NCBI RefSeq assembly: GCF_020166435.1
Contig: NZ_JAINZP010000003.1
Coordinates: 62,001-126,000 of the forward strand
Origin: Pectobacterium versatile
Lineage (GTDB): Bacteria > Pseudomonadota > Gammaproteobacteria > Enterobacterales > Enterobacteriaceae
Direction: 5' to 3'
Length of the DNA stretch: 64,000 nt
The notes under the pieces are model-generated. The model had not been told where the DNA came from and ran no database searches. It saw only the letters and a program-made list of their open reading frames with translations. The first letter of the stretch is position 1. Each line of letters starts with the position of its first letter. Both the position numbers and the translations under genes were made by a program. Positions 8,050-16,200 of this stretch are shown here, one piece after another.

Positions 8050-10203
8050 ATGAAGAGCAACGCCATTCTTAAACACATCCCTTGGATGATTCTTGGAATC
8101 ATCGGGGCTGCTTGCCTCGGCGTAGTCGCACTACGTCGCGGTGAGCATATTAGTGCATTATGGATTATTGTTGCTTCTGTCGCCGTTTACCTCGTGGCTT
8201 ATCGATACTACAGCCTGTATATCGCACAAAAAGTCATGCAGTTAGATCCGACTAGAGCAACCCCCGCCGTTGTGAATAACGACGGTCTTAACTATGTGCC
8301 AACGAACCGTAATGTCCTGTTCGGGCACCACTTTGCTGCTATTGCAGGTGCGGGTCCGCTGGTTGGACCGGTGCTGGCCGCACAGGTCGGCTACTTGCCG
8401 GGCACCTTATGGCTGCTGGGCGGCGTGGTGTTGGCGGGTGCCGTACAGGACTTCATGGTCCTGTTTATTTCGACCCGTCGTAACGGTGCGTCGTTAGGCG
8501 AAATCGTTAAGAAAGAATTAGGCCCAGTCCCGGGTACGATTGCACTGTTCGGCTGCTTCCTTATCATGATCATCATTCTTGCCGTACTGGCGCTGATCGT
8601 GGTGAAAGCGCTGGCAGAAAGTCCGTGGGGCGTCTTTACCGTGTGTTCTACTGTGCCGATCGCGCTGTTCATGGGCGTCTACATGCGCTTTATCCGTCCG
8701 GGTAAAGTCGGTGAAATCTCGGTGATCGGGATCGTATTGCTGGTGCTGGCAATCTGGTTTGGTGGCGTAGTGGCGCATGACCCGTACTGGGGCCCAGCGC
8801 TGACCTTCAAAGATACCACCATCACCTATACGCTGATTGGTTATGCCTTCGTGTCCGCACTGCTGCCAGTATGGTTGATTCTGGCGCCGCGTGACTATCT
8901 GGCGACCTTCCTGAAAATTGGTGTCATCGTCGGTCTGGCGATTGGTATCGTGATTCTGAATCCTGATCTGAAAATGCCAGCGGTAACGCAGTTTGTGGAT
9001 GGCACCGGTCCGGTTTGGAAAGGTACGCTGTTCCCGTTCCTGTTTATTACGATTGCCTGTGGCGCGGTGTCTGGCTTCCACGCGCTGATTGCTTCCGGTA
9101 CTACGCCGAAATTGATGGCTAACGAAAACGATGCGCGTTTCATCGGTTACGGTGCCATGCTGATGGAATCTTTCGTGGCGATCATGGCGCTGGTTGCGGC
9201 GTCTATCATCGAACCTGGTCTGTACTTCGCAATGAATACTCCGCCAGCGGCGCTGGGTATTACGATGCCTGATCTGCATCGTCTGGGCACAGCAGATGCG
9301 CCGATGATTCTGGCACAGCTGCAGGACGTATCTGCCCATGCGGCGGCGACGGTTAGCTCTTGGGGCTTCGTGATTTCTCCTGAGCAGATTCTGCAAACGG
9401 CGAAAGATATCGGTGAACCTTCCGTTCTGAACCGTGCAGGTGGTGCACCAACGCTGGCTGTCGGTATCGCACACGTGTTCCACCAGATCATTCCTGGTGC
9501 CAACATGGGCTTCTGGTACCACTTCGGTATTCTGTTTGAAGCACTGTTCATTCTGACGGCATTGGATGCGGGTACGCGTGCGGGCCGCTTCATGCTGCAG
9601 GATCTGTTGGGTAACTTCGTTCCGTTCCTGAAGAAAACCGACTCTCTGATTGCTGGTATGATCGGTACGGCTGGCTGCGTTGGTCTGTGGGGCTACCTAC
9701 TGTATCAAGGCGTGGTTGATCCATTGGGCGGCGTGAAGAGCCTGTGGCCGTTGTTCGGTATCTCTAACCAGATGCTGGCTGCCGTGGCGCTGATTCTGGG
9801 TACGGTTATCCTGATTAAGATGAAACGTACGCAGTACATCTGGGTCACGCTGGTTCCGGCGATTTGGCTGCTGATCTGTACTACCTGGGCGCTGGGTCTG
9901 AAACTGTTCAGCGACAATCCTCAGTTGGAAGGCTTCTTCTACATGGCGAATATGTTCAAGGGCAAAATTGCGGAAGGCGGTGCCGATCTAAGCGCGCAGC
10001 AGATTGCGAACATGAACCATATCGTGACTAACAACTATACCAACGCCGGTCTGAGCATTCTGTTCCTGATCGTAGTGTACAGTATTATTGCGTACGGTAT
10101 TAAAGCGGCACTGGCTGCACGTAAAGTGGCTGAACGTACCGATCAGGAAACCCCGTATGTCCCGGTTCCTGAAGGTGGCGTGAAAGTCTCTTCCGGCCAC
10201 TAA
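8050..10203 (+). CDS. btsT: BtsT (YjiY), pyruvate/H+ symporter of the CstA family
   Basis: Multi-spanning inner-membrane transporter that imports pyruvate with protons. The 717-residue protein matches E. coli BtsT along its whole length (716 residues). It shares KHIPWMILGIIGA, RRGEHISALWIIVAS, NDGLNYVPTNRNVLFGHHFA, GAGPLVGPVLAAQ, the SGFHALIASGTTPK segment and the C-terminal TPYVPVPEGGVKVSS. It is closer to BtsT than to CstA in its N-terminal sequence and tail. The start ATG follows GAAGGAT. It is followed by yjiX and yjiA, the usual neighbours, but a strong terminator separates it from them. In E. coli the BtsS/BtsR two-component system controls this gene; no such pair is in the window. Confidence 0.96.
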   Translation: MKSNAILKHIPWMILGIIGAACLGVVALRRGEHISALWIIVASVAVYLVAYRYYSLYIAQKVMQLDPTRATPAVVNNDGLNYVPTNRNVLFGHHFAAIAGAGPLVGPVLAAQVGYLPGTLWLLGGVVLAGAVQDFMVLFISTRRNGASLGEIVKKELGPVPGTIALFGCFLIMIIILAVLALIVVKALAESPWGVFTVCSTVPIALFMGVYMRFIRPGKVGEISVIGIVLLVLAIWFGGVVAHDPYWGPALTFKDTTITYTLIGYAFVSALLPVWLILAPRDYLATFLKIGVIVGLAIGIVILNPDLKMPAVTQFVDGTGPVWKGTLFPFLFITIACGAVSGFHALIASGTTPKLMANENDARFIGYGAMLMESFVAIMALVAASIIEPGLYFAMNTPPAALGITMPDLHRLGTADAPMILAQLQDVSAHAAATVSSWGFVISPEQILQTAKDIGEPSVLNRAGGAPTLAVGIAHVFHQIIPGANMGFWYHFGILFEALFILTALDAGTRAGRFMLQDLLGNFVPFLKKTDSLIAGMIGTAGCVGLWGYLLYQGVVDPLGGVKSLWPLFGISNQMLAAVALILGTVILIKMKRTQYIWVTLVPAIWLLICTTWALGLKLFSDNPQLEGFFYMANMFKGKIAEGGADLSAQQIANMNHIVTNNYTNAGLSILFLIVVYSIIAYGIKAALAARKVAERTDQETPYVPVPEGGVKVSSGH

Positions 10204-10270
10204 GTGACTCGCGCCCGTCAGATTTTGCGAGACAGCTAGCAAGGCTGAACGTGAAAGATGACGGGTACAG

Positions 10271-10310
10271 ATACCCTGTATAATGTATAACGTTATACAG
10301 GGTATTTTTT
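10271..10310 (+). terminator. strong intrinsic terminator between btsT and yjiX
   Basis: A 13-bp perfect stem, ATACCCTGTATAA (10271-10283) with TTATACAGGGTAT (10293-10305), then a run of Ts. It should strongly limit read-through from btsT into yjiX-yjiA. Confidence 0.88.
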
Positions 10311-10348
10311 ATCTAGCCGCTATTGCAGGCGATGGTCTGGAGGTAATG

Positions 10349-10552
10349 ATGTTTGGCAATCTGGGAAAAGCAGGAAAATATTTGGGCCAGGCGGCGCGTA
10401 TGCTGGTCGGTATGCCAGATTATGATACCTATGTGCAGCATATGCAGACTAATCACCCAGATAAACCTGCGATGACGTACGAAGAATTCTTTCGCGAACG
10501 CCAGCAGGCGCGTTACGGCGGAGACGGCAAAGGCGGGATGCGTTGCTGTTAA
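10349..10552 (+). CDS. yjiX: YjiX, small YbdD/YjiX-family protein (DUF466)
   Basis: Protein of 67 residues, the same length as E. coli YjiX, with the family signature [47 protein letters not shown] and the C-terminal [14 protein letters not shown]. The start is the second of two adjacent ATGs (10346 and 10349), chosen because it gives the family's MFGN terminus; TGGAGGTAATG supplies a strong ribosome binding site. Members of this family sit next to CstA/BtsT transporters and are thought to assist them, but the biochemical role is unknown. The gene lies 17 bases before yjiA and is probably co-transcribed with it. Confidence 0.93.
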   Translation: MFGNLGKAGKYLGQAARMLVGMPDYDTYVQHMQTNHPDKPAMTYEEFFRERQQARYGGDGKGGMRCC

Positions 10553-10568
10553 CGACTTGGGATCTGTT

Positions 10569-11531
10569 ATGACTCAACCACTTTATGTCACCATTCTGAC
10601 CGGTTTTCTTGGTGCAGGGAAAACCACCTTATTACGGCATATCCTGAATGCTGAGCACGGCTACAAGATTGCCGTGATTGAAAACGAATTTGGCGAAGTC
10701 CCGATTGATAATACGTTGATCGGTGAACGGGCCAGCCAGATTACGACGCTGAGCAACGGCTGCATCTGCTGTACGCAGTCCAATGAACTGGCCGATGCGC
10801 TGCTCGATCTGATTGATGGCGTGGATAATGGCACGTTGGATTTTGATCACGTCATCATTGAATGCACTGGTATGGCCGATCCGGGGCCGGTGGCGCAGAC
10901 TTTCTTTTCGCATGAAATTATCTGTGAACGCTTTTTTTTGGATGGGATTATCACGCTGGTGGATGCAGTACATGCGCAGCAGCAGCTCGATCAGTTCACC
11001 ATTGCGCAGTCGCAGATTGGCTATGCCGACCGCATACTGCTGACCAAAACCGACGTGGCAAGCGAAGACGAGATGCTGCTACCGCGTTTGCATCGCATCA
11101 ATGCGCGTGCACCGATCTACCCTGTAGTCCATGGCGATATCGATCTGAGCGTGCTGTTTAACATCGACGGTTTTGTCCTCAGCGACAAGCTGGACGTGAA
11201 AACGCCAGTATTTCGCTTTGTTGCCCCCGCGCAGAATAACGTGCAATCAATCGTTGTGTATCTCGATAAGGCGGTTGAGCTTCAGTCTGTTTCCGATGTG
11301 ATGGAAAACCTGCTGCTGCAATTCTCCGATAATCTGCTGCGTTATAAAGGTATTTTGGCCATCAACAGTGATGACCGCCGCCTGCTGTTTCAGGGCGTTC
11401 AGCGCTTGTATAGCGCCGACTGGGACAGAGAATGGCACGCTGATGAAGAAAGAAAGAGCGTGCTGGTGTTTATAGGTGTGGATTTACCTGAACAGGAAAT
11501 CCGTGACGCTTTCGCTCGCCTGGCGGCATAA
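10569..11531 (+). CDS. yjiA: YjiA, COG0523-family metal-binding GTPase
   Basis: G3E-family P-loop GTPase of 320 residues. Visible motifs are the Walker A GFLGAGKTTLL near residue 10, a Walker B-like VIENEFGE, the zinc/metal-binding NGCICC motif typical of COG0523 proteins, ECTGMADPGP and the guanine-specificity TKTD. The C-terminal CobW_C domain ends with LLFQGVQRLYSADWDR. The ATG at 10569 is chosen over an upstream TTG at 10557 because it aligns with E. coli YjiA. The family is implicated in metal handling; the cargo of YjiA is not settled. It follows yjiX closely. Confidence 0.94.
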   Translation: MTQPLYVTILTGFLGAGKTTLLRHILNAEHGYKIAVIENEFGEVPIDNTLIGERASQITTLSNGCICCTQSNELADALLDLIDGVDNGTLDFDHVIIECTGMADPGPVAQTFFSHEIICERFFLDGIITLVDAVHAQQQLDQFTIAQSQIGYADRILLTKTDVASEDEMLLPRLHRINARAPIYPVVHGDIDLSVLFNIDGFVLSDKLDVKTPVFRFVAPAQNNVQSIVVYLDKAVELQSVSDVMENLLLQFSDNLLRYKGILAINSDDRRLLFQGVQRLYSADWDREWHADEERKSVLVFIGVDLPEQEIRDAFARLAA

Positions 11532-11863
11532 CGCTATTTTTCTGGTCTGGGCTGGCTATTCAGGCCAGCCTAAATCCGCTCTCTTCAATTCTGCTTCTTT
11601 TTTATCCTGCACTTTATCAGGTATTAATTAACCGCTATGGTAGCCCGCATCTGCCATCGGCAGTTCAACCAACTACCAGCTGCAGAAGAAGCCAGTGTTG
11701 AATATAAATGAGATGAGAACTACTATTATTCAGTAATGATTATTTCCCTTCTCGGCATCATTAAACTATTAATTTAACATGATTATTAATCGTTTTTTTA
11801 TAGTTTTCATCTCGTTTTTATTTAGAATGGATAAAGTAAAAATTTTGTTTAAGGATATATGAT
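11532..11863. other. 332-base intergenic stretch at the left edge of an AT-rich patch
   Basis: The first part has an inverted repeat GGCTGGC/GCCAGCC just after the yjiA stop (near 11557), without a U-run. From about 11700 the base composition turns strongly AT-rich, a change that continues through the two small genes that follow. I see no gene, hrp box or tRNA here. The AT-rich end presumably carries the promoter of the gene at 11864. Confidence 0.5.
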
Positions 11864-12100
11864 ATGAATATCAACGGTGCTGGAAGTAGTTCAAAACCAT
11901 ATGCTATAAACGACACATCAATAAATAACGGTGGCACGAGTCGGCAAGTATCCGTATTTAGCCAAAATATTGGTAAAGTGCAGCAATCAGCCGATGTATT
12001 TAAGAAGGGGCACCATCGTAATAATGCGGTAGACTTACGCCCAGTCTCATCGGCTGAGCTTGTAGACAATCTTGGCAGTAGCGTGCGAATCAAACGATAA
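11864..12100 (+). CDS. hypothetical 78-residue protein in an AT-rich patch
   Basis: I do not recognise this protein. It begins MNINGAGSSSKPYAINDTS: short, Ser/Asn/Gly-rich, hydrophilic, without a hydrophobic core. It ends in a basic segment SSVRIKR. The polar Ser-rich N-terminus is reminiscent of type III secretion substrates, but no hrp box is visible upstream and no secretion genes are near, so I make no functional call. AAGGATATATG gives a good ribosome binding site. It lies 35 bases before the next gene with the same orientation; the two may be a unit. The setting is much more AT-rich than its neighbours, a sign of acquisition. Confidence 0.5.
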   Translation: MNINGAGSSSKPYAINDTSINNGGTSRQVSVFSQNIGKVQQSADVFKKGHHRNNAVDLRPVSSAELVDNLGSSVRIKR

Positions 12101-12135
12101 AAAAAGCAACTATGTAAAAGGAAGCTAATTTTTTT

Positions 12136-12552
12136 ATGAAAATAGTAAACTATCTGCGGGCAAATATCTTTCGTAGCAGTAGTGCGGCCTTCGAATTAGC
12201 GATGGAAAATAGTAAATATCAATCATTTGCAGAGAAAATTATTTCTGTAAAAAATGAATTTTTATGTTGTGAACTTATAAATACTAATTCAAATTTAAAA
12301 AAAGAAATTTTGATAAAAAGTAAAATTTATAAATATGAGAATTTTTTAAATGAACTCTCAATAAAAAAATCTATGACATCAGTGATTAATCAAAAAACAG
12401 GAATGAACATAGCATTAAATGCTAATGTTCCAAATTTCACTAATGATTCACTAAAGCCAAAGATGAAAGAAACAAAGCTAAACGAGCAGCCTGCATACTT
12501 CCTAGCTCCTGACCGTGTCATTATCACTTTCGGAAAAGAAAATCTTATCTAA
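12136..12552 (+). CDS. hypothetical 138-residue protein in an AT-rich patch
   Basis: Unrecognised protein with very AT-rich codon use, rich in Lys, Asn and Ile, with stretches such as LKKEILIKSKIYKYENFLNE. No signal peptide, membrane segment or known motif stands out. The N-terminal half looks helical (AAFELAMENSKYQSFAEKI). AAGGAAG precedes the ATG. It follows the 78-residue gene and precedes the polygalacturonase promoter region. Codon use unlike the GC-richer neighbours suggests horizontal transfer. It could be a small effector, a chaperone-like partner of the first gene, or half of an unknown pair; none of these is shown. Confidence 0.5.
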   Translation: MKIVNYLRANIFRSSSAAFELAMENSKYQSFAEKIISVKNEFLCCELINTNSNLKKEILIKSKIYKYENFLNELSIKKSMTSVINQKTGMNIALNANVPNFTNDSLKPKMKETKLNEQPAYFLAPDRVIITFGKENLI

Positions 12553-12683
12553 ATTTCTTAAGGATAATCGTTATGCGACAGGTTGTCTCGTAGGGTATCC
12601 GTAATGTGTGAACCAACAGGACCGGAATAAGGCAATTGCACGAAAAAACTCCTACCTTATTGTAATTATTACAAATACATCTA

Positions 12684-12729
12684 AAATGTGATCGCCCCTC
12701 GCTTTTTAATGGAATCTTGGTGTTATTTT
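12684..12729 (+). promoter_or_regulatory. putative promoter with CRP half-site for the polygalacturonase gene
   Basis: AAATGTGATC at 12684-12693 is a perfect left half of a CRP site; the right half is degenerate apart from the final TTT. An extended -10-like TGTTATTTT lies at 12721-12729, which would place the CRP centre near -41. That spacing and the KdgR-like box beside it are typical of pectinase genes. An alternative TTGTAA (12660-12665) / TAAAAT (12682-12687) pair also exists. Confidence 0.4.
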
Positions 12730-12748
12730 ATTAAAACGATATTTCATT
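12730..12748. promoter_or_regulatory. KdgR-like operator of the polygalacturonase gene
   Basis: The 19-mer ATTAAAACGATATTTCATT matches the KdgR consensus form AATGAAAC-N3-GTTTCATT at about 16 of 19 positions if the central bases are allowed to fit. KdgR represses pectin catabolism genes until KDG accumulates. The box lies 17 bases before the chosen ATG at 12766, which favours that start over the upstream GTG (12688) or ATG (12709). Confidence 0.65.
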
Positions 12749-12765
12749 ATTTAGTGGGGTTAAGT

Positions 12766-14148
12766 ATGCGTAGTGGTCTTGCTCTGTCATTAATGGCTTC
12801 CTGCATCACATTGGGTATTCAGGCTGGTTCGGCACAAGCGGCCAGTTCCGTGAAATTCCCAGATAAAATCTGTGACGTCACGCAATACGGGGCCGAAGGC
12901 CACCGCCTACAAATCGCACTGAATACCCAGGCTTTCCAGAAAGCGATTGATGATTGTGCTGCGGCTGGCGGCGGAACAGTACACGTTCCTCGCGGTAACT
13001 ATCTGGTTGATCCGCTGTTCCTGAAAAGTAACATCAGGCTGGATCTGGCAAAAGATGCGACCATCGTCGCGTCGACCGAAGAAGCAGCCTATCGCGCGAC
13101 GGAAAAAACCAAGTACGCTGAAGCGGAAAATGGCTGGCTTCCCTTTATCAGTATTGCCGATGCACAGAATGTGGCTATCACTGGGCAGGGCACGATTGAT
13201 GGGCAAGGCGCTGTCTGGTGGGAGCGCTGGCGTGAGAATATTCGTGCAACCGGCAAGAAAGGTGGCACCGATCGTCCACGTCTGATTTATATCAAAAGCT
13301 CTAGTAACGTGCTGGTGGATGGCGTCACGCTCACTCACTCTCCGAGTTTCCACATTGTGATGCGTTACTCGCATGATGTGGATGTGAACGGTACTCGGAT
13401 TCTGTCGCCGTGGCATGCGCCAAATACCGATGCTATCGACCCGATCGACAGCCAGAATATCCGTATTACCAACAACTATATCGACTGTAATGATGACCAC
13501 ATCGCGATAAAAGCCGAGAAGCCGGATAGCCGATTCCCGAATGGCGTCGTGGATAACATCTATATCGCCAACAATATCCTGAAGCAGGGGCGCGGCATTT
13601 CTATCGGCAGCGAAACCTCTGGCGGCGTGAATAACGTGCTGGTTGAAAATAACCAGTTCGAAGGTTCCATGTACGGTATCCGCATTAAAACCCTGCGTGG
13701 TAAAGGCGGCGAAGTGAAAAACATCACTTACCGTAATACCAAAATGGTGGATGTTGAAATCCCGCTGGTCTTTGCCGCTTACTACAAAGCCGCGCCGATT
13801 GTGCAGGCTGAAGTAGACAAGATGCTGGCCGAAGGCGGCTTCACGATGGGTGAGCAAATTTATCCGCCGGATACCGATCCAGAGCAGCCGTTTGATCAAT
13901 ACAAGACGCCGCATTTCAGCAATGTGACGATCGAGAATCTGGAGTCGACCGGTAAGACCAAAGCAGCGGCTTACATTATCGGCGTACCGGAAGCCCCACT
14001 CAGTGGTTTCCACTTTGATAATGTACGCATTGATGCGGATAAAGGCATTCGCGTAAGAAATGCGGAGTTGCAGACCAAAGGCCTGACGCTGAATGTGAAA
14101 GAAGGCCCAGTGATGCAGTTGGATAAAGGGGCAAAAGTCGATCAGTAA
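12766..14148 (+). CDS. secreted GH28 polygalacturonase, PehN-like
   Basis: Glycoside hydrolase family 28 beta-helix enzyme expected to cleave polygalacturonate in plant cell walls. From the ATG at 12766 it has 460 residues with a clear Sec signal peptide (MRSGLALSLMASCITLG, cleavage near AQA-ASS). The upstream in-frame starts would bury this signal behind 26 residues and place the KdgR box inside the gene. GH28 motifs seen: NTDAIDP, CNDDHIAIKA (catalytic Asp pair) and YGIRIKTLRG. The usual GHG is replaced by GRG in QGRGISIGSETSGG, an unusual change at a conserved active-site position. Length and SIGSETSGG resemble exo-acting or PehN-type enzymes rather than the ~400-residue endo-enzyme PehA. 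Specificity is uncertain. Confidence 0.88.
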   Translation: MRSGLALSLMASCITLGIQAGSAQAASSVKFPDKICDVTQYGAEGHRLQIALNTQAFQKAIDDCAAAGGGTVHVPRGNYLVDPLFLKSNIRLDLAKDATIVASTEEAAYRATEKTKYAEAENGWLPFISIADAQNVAITGQGTIDGQGAVWWERWRENIRATGKKGGTDRPRLIYIKSSSNVLVDGVTLTHSPSFHIVMRYSHDVDVNGTRILSPWHAPNTDAIDPIDSQNIRITNNYIDCNDDHIAIKAEKPDSRFPNGVVDNIYIANNILKQGRGISIGSETSGGVNNVLVENNQFEGSMYGIRIKTLRGKGGEVKNITYRNTKMVDVEIPLVFAAYYKAAPIVQAEVDKMLAEGGFTMGEQIYPPDTDPEQPFDQYKTPHFSNVTIENLESTGKTKAAAYIIGVPEAPLSGFHFDNVRIDADKGIRVRNAELQTKGLTLNVKEGPVMQLDKGAKVDQ

Positions 14149-14153
14149 TCGAT

Positions 14154-14350
<197 letters not shown>

Positions 14351-14451
14351 TGAAGCGGTAGCAGGGGACACACTGGCCGTGGAGTCCTCTGCTATCTGCT
14401 TCGTTTTGATGCTACATCGTCAGGCAGGTTATGCTCATTTAATCGCGAGTA

Positions 14452-14931
14452 TTAATCATGCTTGGCGATATCGGCAAAGGTGGCGCGCAGCAGTCGCGCC
14501 AGATCGTCTGCCGATAGTTCAATATCCAACCCACGTTTACCGCCGGAAATGAAAATGGTACCGAACTGGCGTGCCGGTTCATCAATCACGGTTGGCAACA
14601 GTTTCTTCTGCCCAAGTGGGCTGATTCCTCCTACCAGATAACCTGTGACACGCTGAGCGATGACCGGATCGGCCATATCCGCTTTTTTAGCTGACAGCGC
14701 ACGGGCGACTTTCTTGAGATCCAGCATGCCAGCGACTGGCGTAACGGCCACGGCGAGATTTTTCGCATCACCATTCAGAGAAACGAGCAGCGTTTTATAA
14801 ACCTGTTCTTTATTCAGTCCCAGCTTTCTGGCCGCTTCTTCGCCAAAGTTGGTTTCATCGCTGTCGTGGTGGTAGCTGTGTAGCGTAAAGGCGACCTTGT
14901 TTTTTTCGAGCAGATTGACTGCGGGTGTCAT
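14452..14931 (-). CDS. ybaK: YbaK, Cys-tRNA(Pro) deacylase
   Basis: Trans-editing hydrolase that removes cysteine mischarged onto tRNA(Pro). Its 159 residues equal the E. coli length. Conserved segments are [20 protein letters not shown], the [10 protein letters not shown] strand, [37 protein letters not shown] (glycine-rich substrate loop with the conserved lysine just before it) and [14 protein letters not shown]. It lies next to ybaP as in E. coli. Confidence 0.96.
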   Translation of the reverse strand: MTPAVNLLEKNKVAFTLHSYHHDSDETNFGEEAARKLGLNKEQVYKTLLVSLNGDAKNLAVAVTPVAGMLDLKKVARALSAKKADMADPVIAQRVTGYLVGGISPLGQKKLLPTVIDEPARQFGTIFISGGKRGLDIELSADDLARLLRATFADIAKHD

Positions 14932-15001
14932 GATTTCACTATCCTTAACCCTGTAGCGGGCCTTATCTTGCGGACGCGGCTACGCGTCATAATGTGTTCT
15001 T

Positions 15002-15820
15002 TCATGGGGTTGCGGTATGACCGTTTTTTAGCAGCGTGGGTAAATTCTCATCGCCATACAGATGCAGTGCGCCTACGGCCACAACGTAATTTCCGGGTGG
15101 CAATTCCTGAAGCTGCTGTTGCCAGCGGCGGTTACGCTGGCCCATCAACAGGTCGGTCATTTCATTGCTGAACGTCGCGGGGATATCCGGCGTATATTTG
15201 CCGGGTCTGCTGTCTAGCCACCATCCCACCATCGTTTGTAGCAAATGTGCGTTGGTGCGCCAGTGTTTAATCGTATCCTCCAGCAACAGCAGGCCGCCCT
15301 GCGGTAGTTGTTGTAACAAATCAACCTGCGTCTGCTGTCCTTCCAGCTCGATAACCTGAATACCGTGAGATTTCGCGGCGTTAATTAACTGATAATCGAT
15401 ACCGTAGTCGGGGCGTAAGCCCAGCAACTGCGCCTGTCTGGCTTGCAGCATCAGCGCGGCCTGCCAGGCCGGAAGCGTACTGATATTACTCTCATCGAAA
15501 GAGAGCGACTCGCAGATTTTTTGCAGTTGGCGGTAGTTTTCCGGGCTGAGGCGCTGTACGAGCGGTGGCTCGGCGTCACTGTGCCCGAAAGGGGAATGTG
15601 AATCGGATATATCGGCTTCGACGATAAGTGCGGTCGCCTGCCGGAGCTGTTGCAACAGCGTATCGGGCAGCGGTGCCATATCCTTGCTACCCATATGAAT
15701 GCTGCCGACCAGATGCAGTTGTCGTTCATTGGTAAGCTGAACGTCTATCGCTGGGTAGGCGTAAGCCAGCGGTGAGATAAAGCCAAGAAAAGTCGCGATT
15801 CTACGCAGCAGTTGCCCCAT
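15002..15820 (-). CDS. ybaP: YbaP, TraB/GumN-family protein
   Basis: TraB/GumN-family protein of 272 residues from the ATG at 15820, preceded by CAGGAGACGG. The open frame continues upstream, but this start aligns with E. coli YbaP. A hydrophobic N-terminus (LRRIATFLGFISPLAYAYP) looks like a signal peptide or anchor. Family motifs are HLVGSIHMGSKDMAPLP near residue 40, LIVEADIS, GIDYQLINAA, VIELEGQQTQ and the C-terminal NYVVAVGALHLYGDENLP. The family is proposed to have a metalloprotease-like fold (two conserved GxxH motifs), but the enzymatic role of YbaP is not known. Confidence 0.92.
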   Translation of the reverse strand: MGQLLRRIATFLGFISPLAYAYPAIDVQLTNERQLHLVGSIHMGSKDMAPLPDTLLQQLRQATALIVEADISDSHSPFGHSDAEPPLVQRLSPENYRQLQKICESLSFDESNISTLPAWQAALMLQARQAQLLGLRPDYGIDYQLINAAKSHGIQVIELEGQQTQVDLLQQLPQGGLLLLEDTIKHWRTNAHLLQTMVGWWLDSRPGKYTPDIPATFSNEMTDLLMGQRNRRWQQQLQELPPGNYVVAVGALHLYGDENLPTLLKNGHTATP

Positions 15821-15945
15821 TGGTTCCGTCTCCTGATGTGGAATAACTATGCTAAACGCTAGATGCGGAACAATACAAGGTATACCAATCCTAAGGGCAC
15901 GGAAGCCCACGTGTTTGGTTACTCAATTCTCCCTATGCGTAAAGA

Positions 15946-15973
15946 TTGATGGGTGTGTATTGGTGTGTATAAT
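15946..15973 (+). promoter_or_regulatory. hicAB promoter with direct-repeat operator candidate
   Basis: A perfect -10 TATAAT at 15968-15973 and a -35-like TTGATG at 15946-15951, with a 16-base spacer. The spacer consists almost wholly of two copies of GGTGTGTAT (15952-15960 and 15962-15970). Repeats inside the promoter are what an autoregulating antitoxin such as HicB would bind; this is inference. Confidence 0.6.
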
Positions 15974-15995
15974 GAAAGTCAGGTTAGGAGGATAC

Positions 15996-16178
15996 ATGAC
16001 ATCAACTGACCTGATAAAGGAGCTGGCAGCGGCAGGTTGTGAGTGCAAACGGCATAACGGCGGGAGTCACCAAATATGGTGGTCACCCATTACTGGAAAA
16101 ACATTTCCAGTGCCGCATCCAAAAAAGGATTTACCACTTGGAACTGTCAAATCCATCAAAAAAATGGCGGGGATCTGA
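15996..16178 (+). CDS. hicA: HicA, mRNA interferase toxin
   Basis: Small toxin (60 residues) with the dsRBD-like HicA/YcfA fold. It has MTSTDLIKELAAAGCECKRH, then NGGSHQIWW with the catalytic histidine, and FPVPHPKKDLPLGTVKSIKK. Such toxins cleave mRNA and tmRNA. The start ATG has a strong AGGAGG six bases upstream; an in-frame extension to 15849 crosses the promoter and is rejected. The antitoxin gene follows after 22 bases with its own GGAGG, the usual toxin-first order of hicAB. Confidence 0.93.
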   Translation: MTSTDLIKELAAAGCECKRHNGGSHQIWWSPITGKTFPVPHPKKDLPLGTVKSIKKMAGI

Positions 16179-16200
16179 TCCCCGCCTTTTCGGAGGCAAT

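Noticed and set aside
8518-9522. Long minus-strand open frame inside btsT
   Set aside because: It is antisense to a clearly conserved transporter, Arg/His-rich, and typical of a shadow frame in GC-biased codons.
11640-11863. An hrp box (GGAACC-N15/16-CCACNNA) that would mark the small genes as type III effectors
   Set aside because: No match to either half at the right spacing was seen upstream of 11864.
12660-12674. Palindrome TTGTAAT-T-ATTACAA before the polygalacturonase gene as a named operator
   Set aside because: It is a perfect dyad but AT-rich and short; it matches no regulator site I can name and may simply include a -35.
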